Source: Mucilaginibacter sp.
GTDB lineage: Bacteria > Bacteroidota > Bacteroidia > Sphingobacteriales > Sphingobacteriaceae
Assembly: GCA_028288025.1 (NCBI GenBank)
Contig: JAQBOM010000021.1
Coordinates: 62,001 to 126,000, forward strand
Reading direction: 5' to 3'
DNA: 64,000 nt
Made by a program: the position numbers and the translations under genes. The notes under the pieces were generated by a model. That model was not told the origin of the DNA, ran no database searches, and saw nothing but the letters and a program-made list of their open reading frames with translations. Position 1 is the first letter of the stretch. Each line of letters starts with the position of its first letter. Positions 40,421-50,557 of the stretch are shown here, piece after piece.

Positions 40421-41176
40421 CTATTCTCGTACATTTACTAAATTGTACTTATTTTCAAAGTACCTGATAAGCCCGGTTTCTCGTTTTTTAAACCGTTGCA
40501 CCGCTCCCAGCTGGTAGTTAATAACCCTCCTGTAAAGAGTCAGGTCATTGAAATATTCATTAATTAACGACTTATCATTTGAATAAAACAGGGGTATGGC
40601 AGTGGCAACGGTTTTAGCCGCGCCAGGATGCAGCATCGGTTCAGCCTTAAAGTTAATGAGCTTAACGTAAACATCCCTTACGATGTCCTGCCGTTGCTGG
40701 AACATCGTAGACTCAAAATTCTGGAAAGCCCGCACCGCATGATCGAATGCAACAATGCTGTCCTTATCAACTTCATTTAATAACCGAAAACCCCCTGCAT
40801 TTTTTAACTGTTGCATGGTACCATCTGTAAAATTTACAACTTTGTTCGATGCCGACTTTTCCATAATTGGCAGAAGGCATGATACCGACTTGTTATTCTT
40901 TTCGATGGTATCAAAACATGGAGAAAGGTTGTTCAATGCGATCATTTTGTTTTGGTCAAATGCTGTCAATGCAGAAAAGTTCGCTGTATCGTGCTTCAGG
41001 TCCTGCACAAATGACCTGATATATTCTCTGCCTTTTGCCCCGTCAGAAATTCCCTCCCTGATCGTCTCGGCAAAAAAGCCCATGGTAACGGCTAAAAATA
41101 TCATCAGGCCTTCAAGCACGTATTCCTTCCATGCTTTTGGCTTATGGTCTAGTTGGGGGTGGTGGTGTACTTCCAT
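40421..41176 (-). CDS. MEVHHHP array member E
   Basis: MEVHHHPQLDHKPKAWKEYVLEGLMIFLAVTMGFFAETIRE; TMQQLKNAGGFRLL. Confidence 0.85.
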   Translation of the reverse strand: MEVHHHPQLDHKPKAWKEYVLEGLMIFLAVTMGFFAETIREGISDGAKGREYIRSFVQDLKHDTANFSALTAFDQNKMIALNNLSPCFDTIEKNNKSVSCLLPIMEKSASNKVVNFTDGTMQQLKNAGGFRLLNEVDKDSIVAFDHAVRAFQNFESTMFQQRQDIVRDVYVKLINFKAEPMLHPGAAKTVATAIPLFYSNDKSLINEYFNDLTLYRRVINYQLGAVQRFKKRETGLIRYFENKYNLVNVRE

Positions 41177-41182
41177 TGTTGT

Positions 41183-41238
41183 GATTTCGGATGTCGGATG
41201 TTCGATGTCGGATTTATTTTGATTTTCGATTTTTCGCG
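41183..41238. repeat. Heptamer array GATTTCG/GATGTCG/GATGTTC/GATGTCG/GATTTAT/TTTGATT/TTCGATT/TTTCGCG
   Basis: Eight units; the first about 52 nt match 42108-42159. Confidence 0.85.
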
Positions 41239-41353
41239 CTTGTTTATTTTCAATTGTGCTCAAGAGGGCTTCGCCGTTCCGGATTTATTTTTTTCTGACC
41301 TCAGGCTTCTTACTCACTTTCGGACTTTCCGGACTTTTCCGACTTTCCTGACT

Positions 41354-42100
41354 CTATTTATCCAGTTCACGGTTAACTAAATTCAGTAAGTTCCGGTTAT
41401 GTTTATCCAAAATGTAAAGCTTGTTTATGGACGAGGCGGCGCTGATCACGTAATCTTCATAATACCCAACCAGGTACCTTCGTTCTCTATCGCTCATCGC
41501 CTGGTATGGTTTCATCACAACTTTGTATGTTAATATGTTTATGTAATTGCCTGTATCTTTTGGAACAGCGTTGTGCACATCCTCAAGTTTTTGCACTTCC
41601 AGTTCACCATTAAGCAACATTAAGTTTATCTGGGTATTATAATTTTTCAATCCATCCATCATGGATTTATAGTAGGCCATGCTATCCCTCAAAGGGATGT
41701 TTTTTATATAGCGCAGTGTACCCGAACTGATCATCTGGTCATATGCGGAGGTGTTTACCGGTATATAAATAATTCTTTTGGCAGGTATTAACAGCCGCTC
41801 TACCACGTGGATATCCTTATTCTCTCTTCCCTCATCAAAAATGCGCGTCAGGCTATCACATAAATCAATCTTTTTATGAAATATCCTGCTATAGCTTTCA
41901 AAGTCCTTATGCTGCTGCACCAGTTCATTTCTGTAGGTTTCTAAAAAATCTTTTGCGTTTGATTTTTCCGAAATATTCTCGCGCAGGCTTTCGGCAAAAA
42001 AACCCATTGTCACGGCCAAAAATATCATCACAAATTCAAGGATGTATTCTTTCCAAGGTTTTCTCTCATGATGCAGATCGGGATGGTGGTGTACTTCCAT
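41354..42100 (-). CDS. MEVHHHP array member F
   Basis: MEVHHHPDLHHERKPWKEYILEFVMIFLAVTMGFFAESLRE; YDQMISSGTLRYI. Confidence 0.85.
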   Translation of the reverse strand: MEVHHHPDLHHERKPWKEYILEFVMIFLAVTMGFFAESLRENISEKSNAKDFLETYRNELVQQHKDFESYSRIFHKKIDLCDSLTRIFDEGRENKDIHVVERLLIPAKRIIYIPVNTSAYDQMISSGTLRYIKNIPLRDSMAYYKSMMDGLKNYNTQINLMLLNGELEVQKLEDVHNAVPKDTGNYINILTYKVVMKPYQAMSDRERRYLVGYYEDYVISAASSINKLYILDKHNRNLLNLVNRELDK

Positions 42101-42107
42101 GGTTTGT

Positions 42108-42163
42108 GATTTCGGATGTCGGATGTTCGATGTCGGATTTATTTTGATTTTCGATTTTTAGCG
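42108..42163. repeat. Heptamer array, duplicate of 41183-41238
   Basis: Identical over about 52 nt. Confidence 0.85.
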
Positions 42164-42244
42164 GTTGTTTATTTTTAATTGTGTTAAATAAGGCATCGCC
42201 GTTCCGGGTTTATTTTTTTGACTTCCGGATTTTCCGGGCTTTTA

Positions 42245-42994
42245 CTATTCCAACCCATATTCCTTTCTAATCAATTTAATTAACTGTACAGCTTTTATCT
42301 CCAAACGTTTATAGTTGTCTTTATCCTGTCTGGTGGTTATTTTCTGGCGGCCCAAAAAGTTAAGGTAAGAATTCAGATCGGTCGTATTTATCCTGATGAT
42401 GCTGGAATTTGACAACGATGGATAGAATGATGTTCCGGTGGAATTTAGCCGGTAGCTTTTTATCAGGTCGTTGGCGTTCAGCAGTTTTTCGATCATGCTA
42501 TCCTGCGTTTGCTGGTTGACAAAATAACTGGCTTTATAATATTCTATCCTGTCCCAAAGCTGATCATAAACCGCCAACGAATCGCGTACATCGGCTGTTC
42601 GTATCAATCGTAAACCGCCAGCATTTTTTAGCTGGTTTATGGTACCTGTATGGCGGGTATAAGTGCGGTCCCAGGATCCCCGCTTTATATTCACATATAC
42701 ATTAAAGGGTATAGTTTTCGGCGCGGAATTTTTCTCAAAAAACATAAAAACAGAGTCTATCGCTTCGATCCGCTTTTGCTTTCTCGGAAAACCCTCGCTT
42801 AGCATAGCCGTATCCAGCACAAGATCACGCACCATCGATTCCATATATTGCTGCTCGCGGTCGTGATCGGCAACCCGTTCCCGTAAATTTTCGGCTACAA
42901 AGCCCATAAAAACAGCAAGGAATATCATCAGGCCTTCCAGTAAATACTCTTTCAGGCCTTTTTTCTCTACTTCGGGGTGATGGTGTACTTCCAT
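42245..42994 (-). CDS. MEVHHHP array member G
   Basis: MEVHHHPEVEKKGLKEYLLEGLMIFLAVFMGFVAENLRE; TINQLKNAGGLRLI. Confidence 0.85.
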   Translation of the reverse strand: MEVHHHPEVEKKGLKEYLLEGLMIFLAVFMGFVAENLRERVADHDREQQYMESMVRDLVLDTAMLSEGFPRKQKRIEAIDSVFMFFEKNSAPKTIPFNVYVNIKRGSWDRTYTRHTGTINQLKNAGGLRLIRTADVRDSLAVYDQLWDRIEYYKASYFVNQQTQDSMIEKLLNANDLIKSYRLNSTGTSFYPSLSNSSIIRINTTDLNSYLNFLGRQKITTRQDKDNYKRLEIKAVQLIKLIRKEYGLE

Positions 42995-43295
42995 GATTTC
43001 AGTTGGCAGTTTTGAGTTAGCAGTTTGCCGTGTTTTTAGTTCGTTATGCAATTTTTGGATTTATCCGCTCTTTCGGACTTCCCACCTCAAACTTCCTACT
43101 CACTTTCGGGCTTTTCCGACTTTCCAGACTTTCCGGACTTTCCTAGCTTTTCCGGACTTCCTCCGGTCATTAATTGTTAAAGGTTTAATCTTGAGCAATT
43201 TAAAAAAAAATATATTATCATTCGCACCCCATCGGCGAAGCTGCCCGATTTTTTTATTAATTTCGGAGTTGAAAGTCACCAGCTTATATATTTAG

Positions 43296-44585
43296 ATGAA
43301 GAGATTTGCCTTTTTTATCCTCATTATATTTTTCACAGTAAAAACATTTGCACAGGCCGGGCCACCCGGTTATGCGGCGGCGGCGGCGCGCTTTACGCAA
43401 TTTTATAATCACGATAAGCCGGATAGCATTTTCAGCATGTTCAGCCCGGAAATGAAAGCTGCATTGCCGCTTGATAAATTTAAGCCAACCACCCAACAGC
43501 TAAAATCGCAATACGGCAGCCTGGTAAAAACTGAATTCGTTAAATATGGAGAGTCGCTAGCCGTATATAAGGCTACTTTTGAAAATAGCGTTTTCTTGTT
43601 AAACATATCGCTTAACGCGCAGAACAAATTAACCGGCCTTCTCCTGAGTCCATACCAGGAGGCCCCGCCACAACAGGGGGTAGTTATTGATCCCGCGCTA
43701 ACTGAGTCGCCTGTGTTGGTAAAAACTTTAACCGGTACTGTTTCAGGCTCGTTGGTCACACCAAAAAATATTTCCGGCAAAATCCCGGTCGTATTGATCA
43801 TTGCCGATGCCGGCCCTATCGACCGCGACGGCAACAACCCCAAAGCGGGCATAGCCGGCAACACCTATAAATTACTGGCAAACGGCCTGGGTAAAAGTGG
43901 CATTGCTACGCTGCGTTATGATAAACGTTTTGCGGGCAGCAGCGTCACCACGGTTAAAGAATCGCAATTGAGCATGGAGGATTATGGCGACGATGCCGTT
44001 AGTTTGATCAATATGCTGAATGATGATCCGCGGTTTTCGAAGATCATTTTATTCGGCCATGGCGAAGGTACATTGGTAGCCATGATGGCAACTCTTGATG
44101 AGCCCATTAAAGGCCTTATTTCGGCCGAAGGGCCGGGCGAGCCTGCGGATAAGATGTTGACCGACCAAATGAAATCGAAAACCGAGTTTATAGCCGGTGA
44201 ATTTAAAGCTATTTTAGATAGCCTGCGTAAGGGTAAAACAACCCCTAATGTCGATCCTGCCTTGTATTATATCGCAGCGCCCAGCAAACAGCATTTTTTA
44301 ATGTCGTGGTGCCGGCTAGTGCCGCAAAGAGGTATGAAAAGGATGAAAATGCCAGTAATGATCATTAACGGAACCACAGATTTACAGGTACCGGTTGATA
44401 ATGCCGAAAAATTAAAAAAAGCAAAGTCGGATGCAGTGTTGTTGATCATTAACGGGATGAACCACATCCTGAAAGAAGCGCCTGCCGACCCCGACCAAAA
44501 TATGGCCACCTTCAACAAACCCGATCTCCCGCTAAAACCTGAATTGATTACCGGGATAGTTGATTTTATAAATAAATTGAAGTAA
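43296..44585 (+). CDS. Alpha/beta hydrolase with N-terminal DUF3887-like domain
   Basis: FGHGEGTLVAMMA nucleophile elbow; ADAGPIDRDGNNP; signal peptide. Confidence 0.85.
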   Translation: MKRFAFFILIIFFTVKTFAQAGPPGYAAAAARFTQFYNHDKPDSIFSMFSPEMKAALPLDKFKPTTQQLKSQYGSLVKTEFVKYGESLAVYKATFENSVFLLNISLNAQNKLTGLLLSPYQEAPPQQGVVIDPALTESPVLVKTLTGTVSGSLVTPKNISGKIPVVLIIADAGPIDRDGNNPKAGIAGNTYKLLANGLGKSGIATLRYDKRFAGSSVTTVKESQLSMEDYGDDAVSLINMLNDDPRFSKIILFGHGEGTLVAMMATLDEPIKGLISAEGPGEPADKMLTDQMKSKTEFIAGEFKAILDSLRKGKTTPNVDPALYYIAAPSKQHFLMSWCRLVPQRGMKRMKMPVMIINGTTDLQVPVDNAEKLKKAKSDAVLLIINGMNHILKEAPADPDQNMATFNKPDLPLKPELITGIVDFINKLK

Positions 44586-44657
44586 GCTTCAGCCCGGCCA
44601 TCCCCAAAGGAGACGGAGTAAATCGCAAAATACTTCTCGCAAAAATGCAAATCAGAA

Positions 44658-44676
44658 CCCTCTCTTTTGGAGAGGG
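44658..44676. repeat. Palindrome CCCTCTC-TTTTG-GAGAGGG
   Basis: 7-bp perfect stem between convergent genes. Confidence 0.7.
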
Positions 44677-44689
44677 CAGGGTGAGGCTC

Positions 44690-45163
44690 TTATTTCCAAT
44701 CGCCCATCATTCGTCTCAAACCGATGATCTCCCCGATATGATAGGCATTATGATCGGCCACTTGTAATACTTCCAGCAAAATGTTTTGCCCCTGGCCATG
44801 CGGTATTTTCTGATAAAGGTCAGCGCGTTTTATCAATTCAATAAACTCATCCAGGTCGGCATCTATCTGCTTTAACGATTCGTTCCAGGCAGTATCTTTT
44901 TCAGGCGCGTCTTTAACGGGCCAGTAATCGTCCGGCCATTTTGGGGATGTATGGCTGGCATCTTTACAAAACTGCAGCATATCCCATTGCGCTATGCGGA
45001 TATGCTCCACAAGTTGCCAAATACTATATGGCATATTTGGCGGCTTAACACCGCGCAACGCCGGCTGCAGTCCTTTTAAGGCATCTTTTAAACTAACATG
45101 CGCATTGCCCCCAAGCAATAATTTTTTTAACTCCTCAACAAGTATTTTATGCTCGCTTGTCAT
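44690..45163 (-). CDS. DinB-like family protein
   Basis: MPYSIWQLVEHIRIAQWDML...VLQVADHNAYHIGEIIGLRRMMG. Confidence 0.88.
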   Translation of the reverse strand: MTSEHKILVEELKKLLLGGNAHVSLKDALKGLQPALRGVKPPNMPYSIWQLVEHIRIAQWDMLQFCKDASHTSPKWPDDYWPVKDAPEKDTAWNESLKQIDADLDEFIELIKRADLYQKIPHGQGQNILLEVLQVADHNAYHIGEIIGLRRMMGDWK

Positions 45164-45414
45164 AGGTCAAGGTTTTTATACATAACAACGGCAACTTTAT
45201 TTGGTTCAAAAATTATAACGTTCATCCCTAAATATTGACGATTTTCTTGCGGGTTATTTGATGAACGGGCTATTAACTGTTGAGAAAATGCCAATTGCGG
45301 CTGGCCGGTCACTTGCATATCGGCAATAATAAACTGGGCAACGGTAGAAGAATATATAAATCTATACATAAAATATAATTTAAACAATACTATTGGCTTA
45401 ACCCTGTTAATCAA
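45160..45414 (-). CDS. Hypothetical small protein (start uncertain)
   Basis: 84 aa ORF with 4-bp overlap with the DinB-like gene. Confidence 0.4.
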   Translation of the reverse strand: MINRVKPIVLFKLYFMYRFIYSSTVAQFIIADMQVTGQPQLAFSQQLIARSSNNPQENRQYLGMNVIIFEPNKVAVVMYKNLDL

Positions 45415-45544
45415 ACAGTTTCAAAGCACTGTTTATTTATGATTTTAATCTTTTTATAAACTGTAAACAAGGTTTTACATTCAATTCATTTATTCCGGCT
45501 AAAATGTTTTAAGTTTATGCACCAAAAGCTAAACTAATATCCCG

Positions 45545-47320
45545 GTGATCAAAAAACTATTATTTACTGCTGCATTAATTGTTGCTGCCTTTACAGGATG
45601 TAAAAAAGATGGCGCAGCGGGCCCGCTGCAAGGCAAAGATGATGCTGCATTTACTGTTTACGAAAATTCATTCCTTGAAGGTTTATGGAAATTAAATCCC
45701 GATTGGGCAACATCCGCAGGCTATCATAAATACGACAGTTTGCTGGTGGTCCCCACCGACCAGAGCAGGGAGAAAATGGTCAACTTTGCAAAATTACAGA
45801 TCGATTCATTGAGCAGGTTTGAAGTTAACATGTTAAACGATGCCAACCGGATCGATTATCACATGATGCAAAACCAAATGGAATCAATACAGTGGAGTAT
45901 AACACAGTTACGATCGTACCAATGGGATCCTAGCGGATACAACGTGATCGGCACATTTGCCTATATCCTTAACGAACATTACGCACCACTGGCTAAACGG
46001 CTGCGCAATTTTTATCAGAAAATGACCAATGTACCGGCATATTATAAAGAAGCCGAAAAGCAGATAAAAAATCCGGTTACCGAACTTACCAGCCTGGCAG
46101 TTGAACAGCATTTGGGGGGTGTAGGCGTGTTTGAAAAAGACTTTGCCGATTCATTAAAGAAAACAAACATCCCGCAAAGCGAACAAAAGCTGATGCTGGA
46201 CAGGGCTCGGATAACCGCTGAAACGATAAGAGGTTTTGCCGAATGGCTGAAAGCTTTAAAAAACGACCACCCGCGCAGCTTTAGGCTGGGCAAAGAGTTT
46301 TATGAAGCCAGGTTTAAATATGATATACAGTCGGAATTAACGGCGCAGCAAATATATAACGCCGCGTTCGAGCGCAAAAAATATATACACCGCGAAATGG
46401 CTAAGATCGGCAAAAAGCTGTGGCCTAAATATTTTGGTACGAAAGCCGCGCCGGCCGACTCACTCGACATGATTGCGCAACTGATCGATACTATTTCAGC
46501 TACACATGTACGGCCGGCTGAATTTCAATCAGCTATCGGCAACATCCTTCCAAAGCTTACCGCTTTTGTAAAAACTAAGGACCTTGTAACCCTCGACCCT
46601 ACCAAACCATTGATCGTACGCAAAGAACCCGGTTATATGGCTGGCGTTGCTGGCGCGTCTATGAGTTCGCCCGGCCCTTATGATAAAGACGGCAATTCCT
46701 ATTTCAACGTTGGGAGCCTGTCTGGTTGGTCAGCGGCAAAGGCCGAGAGTTATTTACGCGAATATAACCAATATACCCTGCAGATCCTGTGTATGCACGA
46801 GGCAATACCGGGCCATTATGTTCAATTGGTGTATGCTAATAAATCCCCAAGTTTGATCAAATCAGTATTTGGCAATGGCGCTATGGTTGAAGGGTGGGCC
46901 GTATACAGCGAAGAAATGATGCTGGATAACGGCTATGCCGGCGACGAACCCGAAATGAGGCTGATGTGGTATAAATGGCACCTGCGTTCAGTTTGTAATA
47001 CCATTTTGGACTATAGTGTACATGCCGGAAATATGCCGAGGCAGGAGGCTATAAAACTGTTGACACACGAAGCCTTTCAGCAGCAGGCTGAGGCCGACGG
47101 AAAATGGAAGCGCGTAAGCGTAACAAGCGTACAGCTCGATAGCTACTATACCGGCTATAAAGAAATAACAGAGCTGCGCGAGGCTTACAAAAAGAAAGTA
47201 GGCGATAAGTATAAATTGAAAGATTTTAATGAGAAATTTTTAAGTTATGGCAGCGCCCCCGTGAAAGATATTAAAAACGCCATGCTGGCAAAAGGCGGTG
47301 GTTCAAAAGGCGGACTTTGA
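45545..47320 (+). CDS. DUF885 family lipoprotein peptidase-like
   Basis: Lipobox AAFTGC; HEAIPGHYVQ motif. Confidence 0.9.
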   Translation: MIKKLLFTAALIVAAFTGCKKDGAAGPLQGKDDAAFTVYENSFLEGLWKLNPDWATSAGYHKYDSLLVVPTDQSREKMVNFAKLQIDSLSRFEVNMLNDANRIDYHMMQNQMESIQWSITQLRSYQWDPSGYNVIGTFAYILNEHYAPLAKRLRNFYQKMTNVPAYYKEAEKQIKNPVTELTSLAVEQHLGGVGVFEKDFADSLKKTNIPQSEQKLMLDRARITAETIRGFAEWLKALKNDHPRSFRLGKEFYEARFKYDIQSELTAQQIYNAAFERKKYIHREMAKIGKKLWPKYFGTKAAPADSLDMIAQLIDTISATHVRPAEFQSAIGNILPKLTAFVKTKDLVTLDPTKPLIVRKEPGYMAGVAGASMSSPGPYDKDGNSYFNVGSLSGWSAAKAESYLREYNQYTLQILCMHEAIPGHYVQLVYANKSPSLIKSVFGNGAMVEGWAVYSEEMMLDNGYAGDEPEMRLMWYKWHLRSVCNTILDYSVHAGNMPRQEAIKLLTHEAFQQQAEADGKWKRVSVTSVQLDSYYTGYKEITELREAYKKKVGDKYKLKDFNEKFLSYGSAPVKDIKNAMLAKGGGSKGGL

Positions 47321-47549
47321 TAACAGCTAAAAAGGTTTTTCCATGCAGTTAATATATTAAATTATCGTTCAATATGGTAGAAATAACTGCCCAATTAGGG
47401 TAATTATTTGCCCGTTTTTACACGTTTTATTGATTTGAAAATAATCAAAAAAATATTTAATATTTAAAACACTTTCTCTGTCAATTGGTTAAGTAAATAG
47501 GAACGATTTTTGCATAGTTAATATTGTTCACTCTCAAATTTTACCAGTT

Positions 47550-47648
47550 ATGAGCACACTAGCATGGGTAGGGATAGCGATACAGGCAATTCCGGTATTT
47601 TTTATCATCAGGACTAGTATTTCAATGGTTAGGCGTAAATCGCTGTAA
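47550..47648 (+). CDS. 32-aa hydrophobic small peptide
   Basis: MSTLAWVGIAIQAIPVFFIIRTSISMVRRKSL*; followed by an intrinsic terminator; below the ORF track cutoff. Confidence 0.5.
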   Translation: MSTLAWVGIAIQAIPVFFIIRTSISMVRRKSL

Positions 47649-47698
47649 GTATTTACTTTACAGTAGATTTATCTTGATTCTTGTTTCGTAAGACATTG

Positions 47699-47723
47699 CT
47701 CCCACGCAACATGGGAGTTTTTT
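47699..47723 (+). terminator. Intrinsic terminator CTCCCA-CGCAACA-TGGGAG-TTTTTT
   Basis: 6-bp perfect GC-rich stem followed by six T. Confidence 0.85.
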
Positions 47724-47848
47724 GTTTGTAACCCAGGTTAAATTATATGCGTACAAAGGTGTAGTGAACATTCAATGATGCATAATTATTGTAAAATTTG
47801 AGATATAGCCAGGAATGAGAGCCTGGCTATTTTTATTTTACACCCGAA

Positions 47849-48157
47849 CTATCTCCAGTGGCCCGGGATCCAAAAATATCCCCTTCCCTCGCGACCCCAA
47901 TGGCCGGCTAACCAAACTGTGCCCGGATGCGGCGGAACAGCCCAATATCCCTGGTGATAAACATAGGCAGTACCTTCCGGAGTCCATTCTTCCTGGACCC
48001 ACACATGGCGGGGCGACGGGCGATGTGGCCTTCTGAATACCACTATGCCAGGCCGCCTTGCAGGTACACGAACAATCAGCTGCTGCGCCCGGCTGTTTTC
48101 AACCGCAAAAACGAATACTATTAATGCCAGCATCAAAATGCTAATGATCTTTTTCAT
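47849..48157 (-). CDS. YXWGXW/WXXGXW-repeat secreted protein
   Basis: YHQGYW, WLAGHW and WIPGHW repeats; signal peptide. Confidence 0.85.
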   Translation of the reverse strand: MKKIISILMLALIVFVFAVENSRAQQLIVRVPARRPGIVVFRRPHRPSPRHVWVQEEWTPEGTAYVYHQGYWAVPPHPGTVWLAGHWGREGRGYFWIPGHWR

Positions 48158-48249
48158 GGCTATATTGTTTTGTTTTATTAAGACAAATTAACGCCGGCAT
48201 AGGTTTAAATTATTTTGACCGGATATCGCCCAAAACATTCTCCCAACTC

Positions 48250-50420
<2,171 letters not shown>

Positions 50421-50557
50421 GCGTCCAACTCCTTCCTGATCTGTGTCATCACAGATCAGTTTCTTTCTCCTTTCAGCCAATGCTTTAACACTAATTAACA
50501 TAAAACCCCGCGTAACATTGCCAAAAAAAATTCATCTTAGCTTAAACCTCACAATAA

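Noticed and set aside
44658-44676. CCCTCTCTTTTGGAGAGGG as a new regulatory element
   Set aside because: Looks like a common dispersed Bacteroidota palindrome or terminator between convergent genes; listed only as a repeat.
47815-48036. Plus-strand ORF over the WXXGXW-repeat gene
   Set aside because: The minus-strand frame has a signal peptide and repeated W-x-x-G-x-W motifs; the plus frame has neither.
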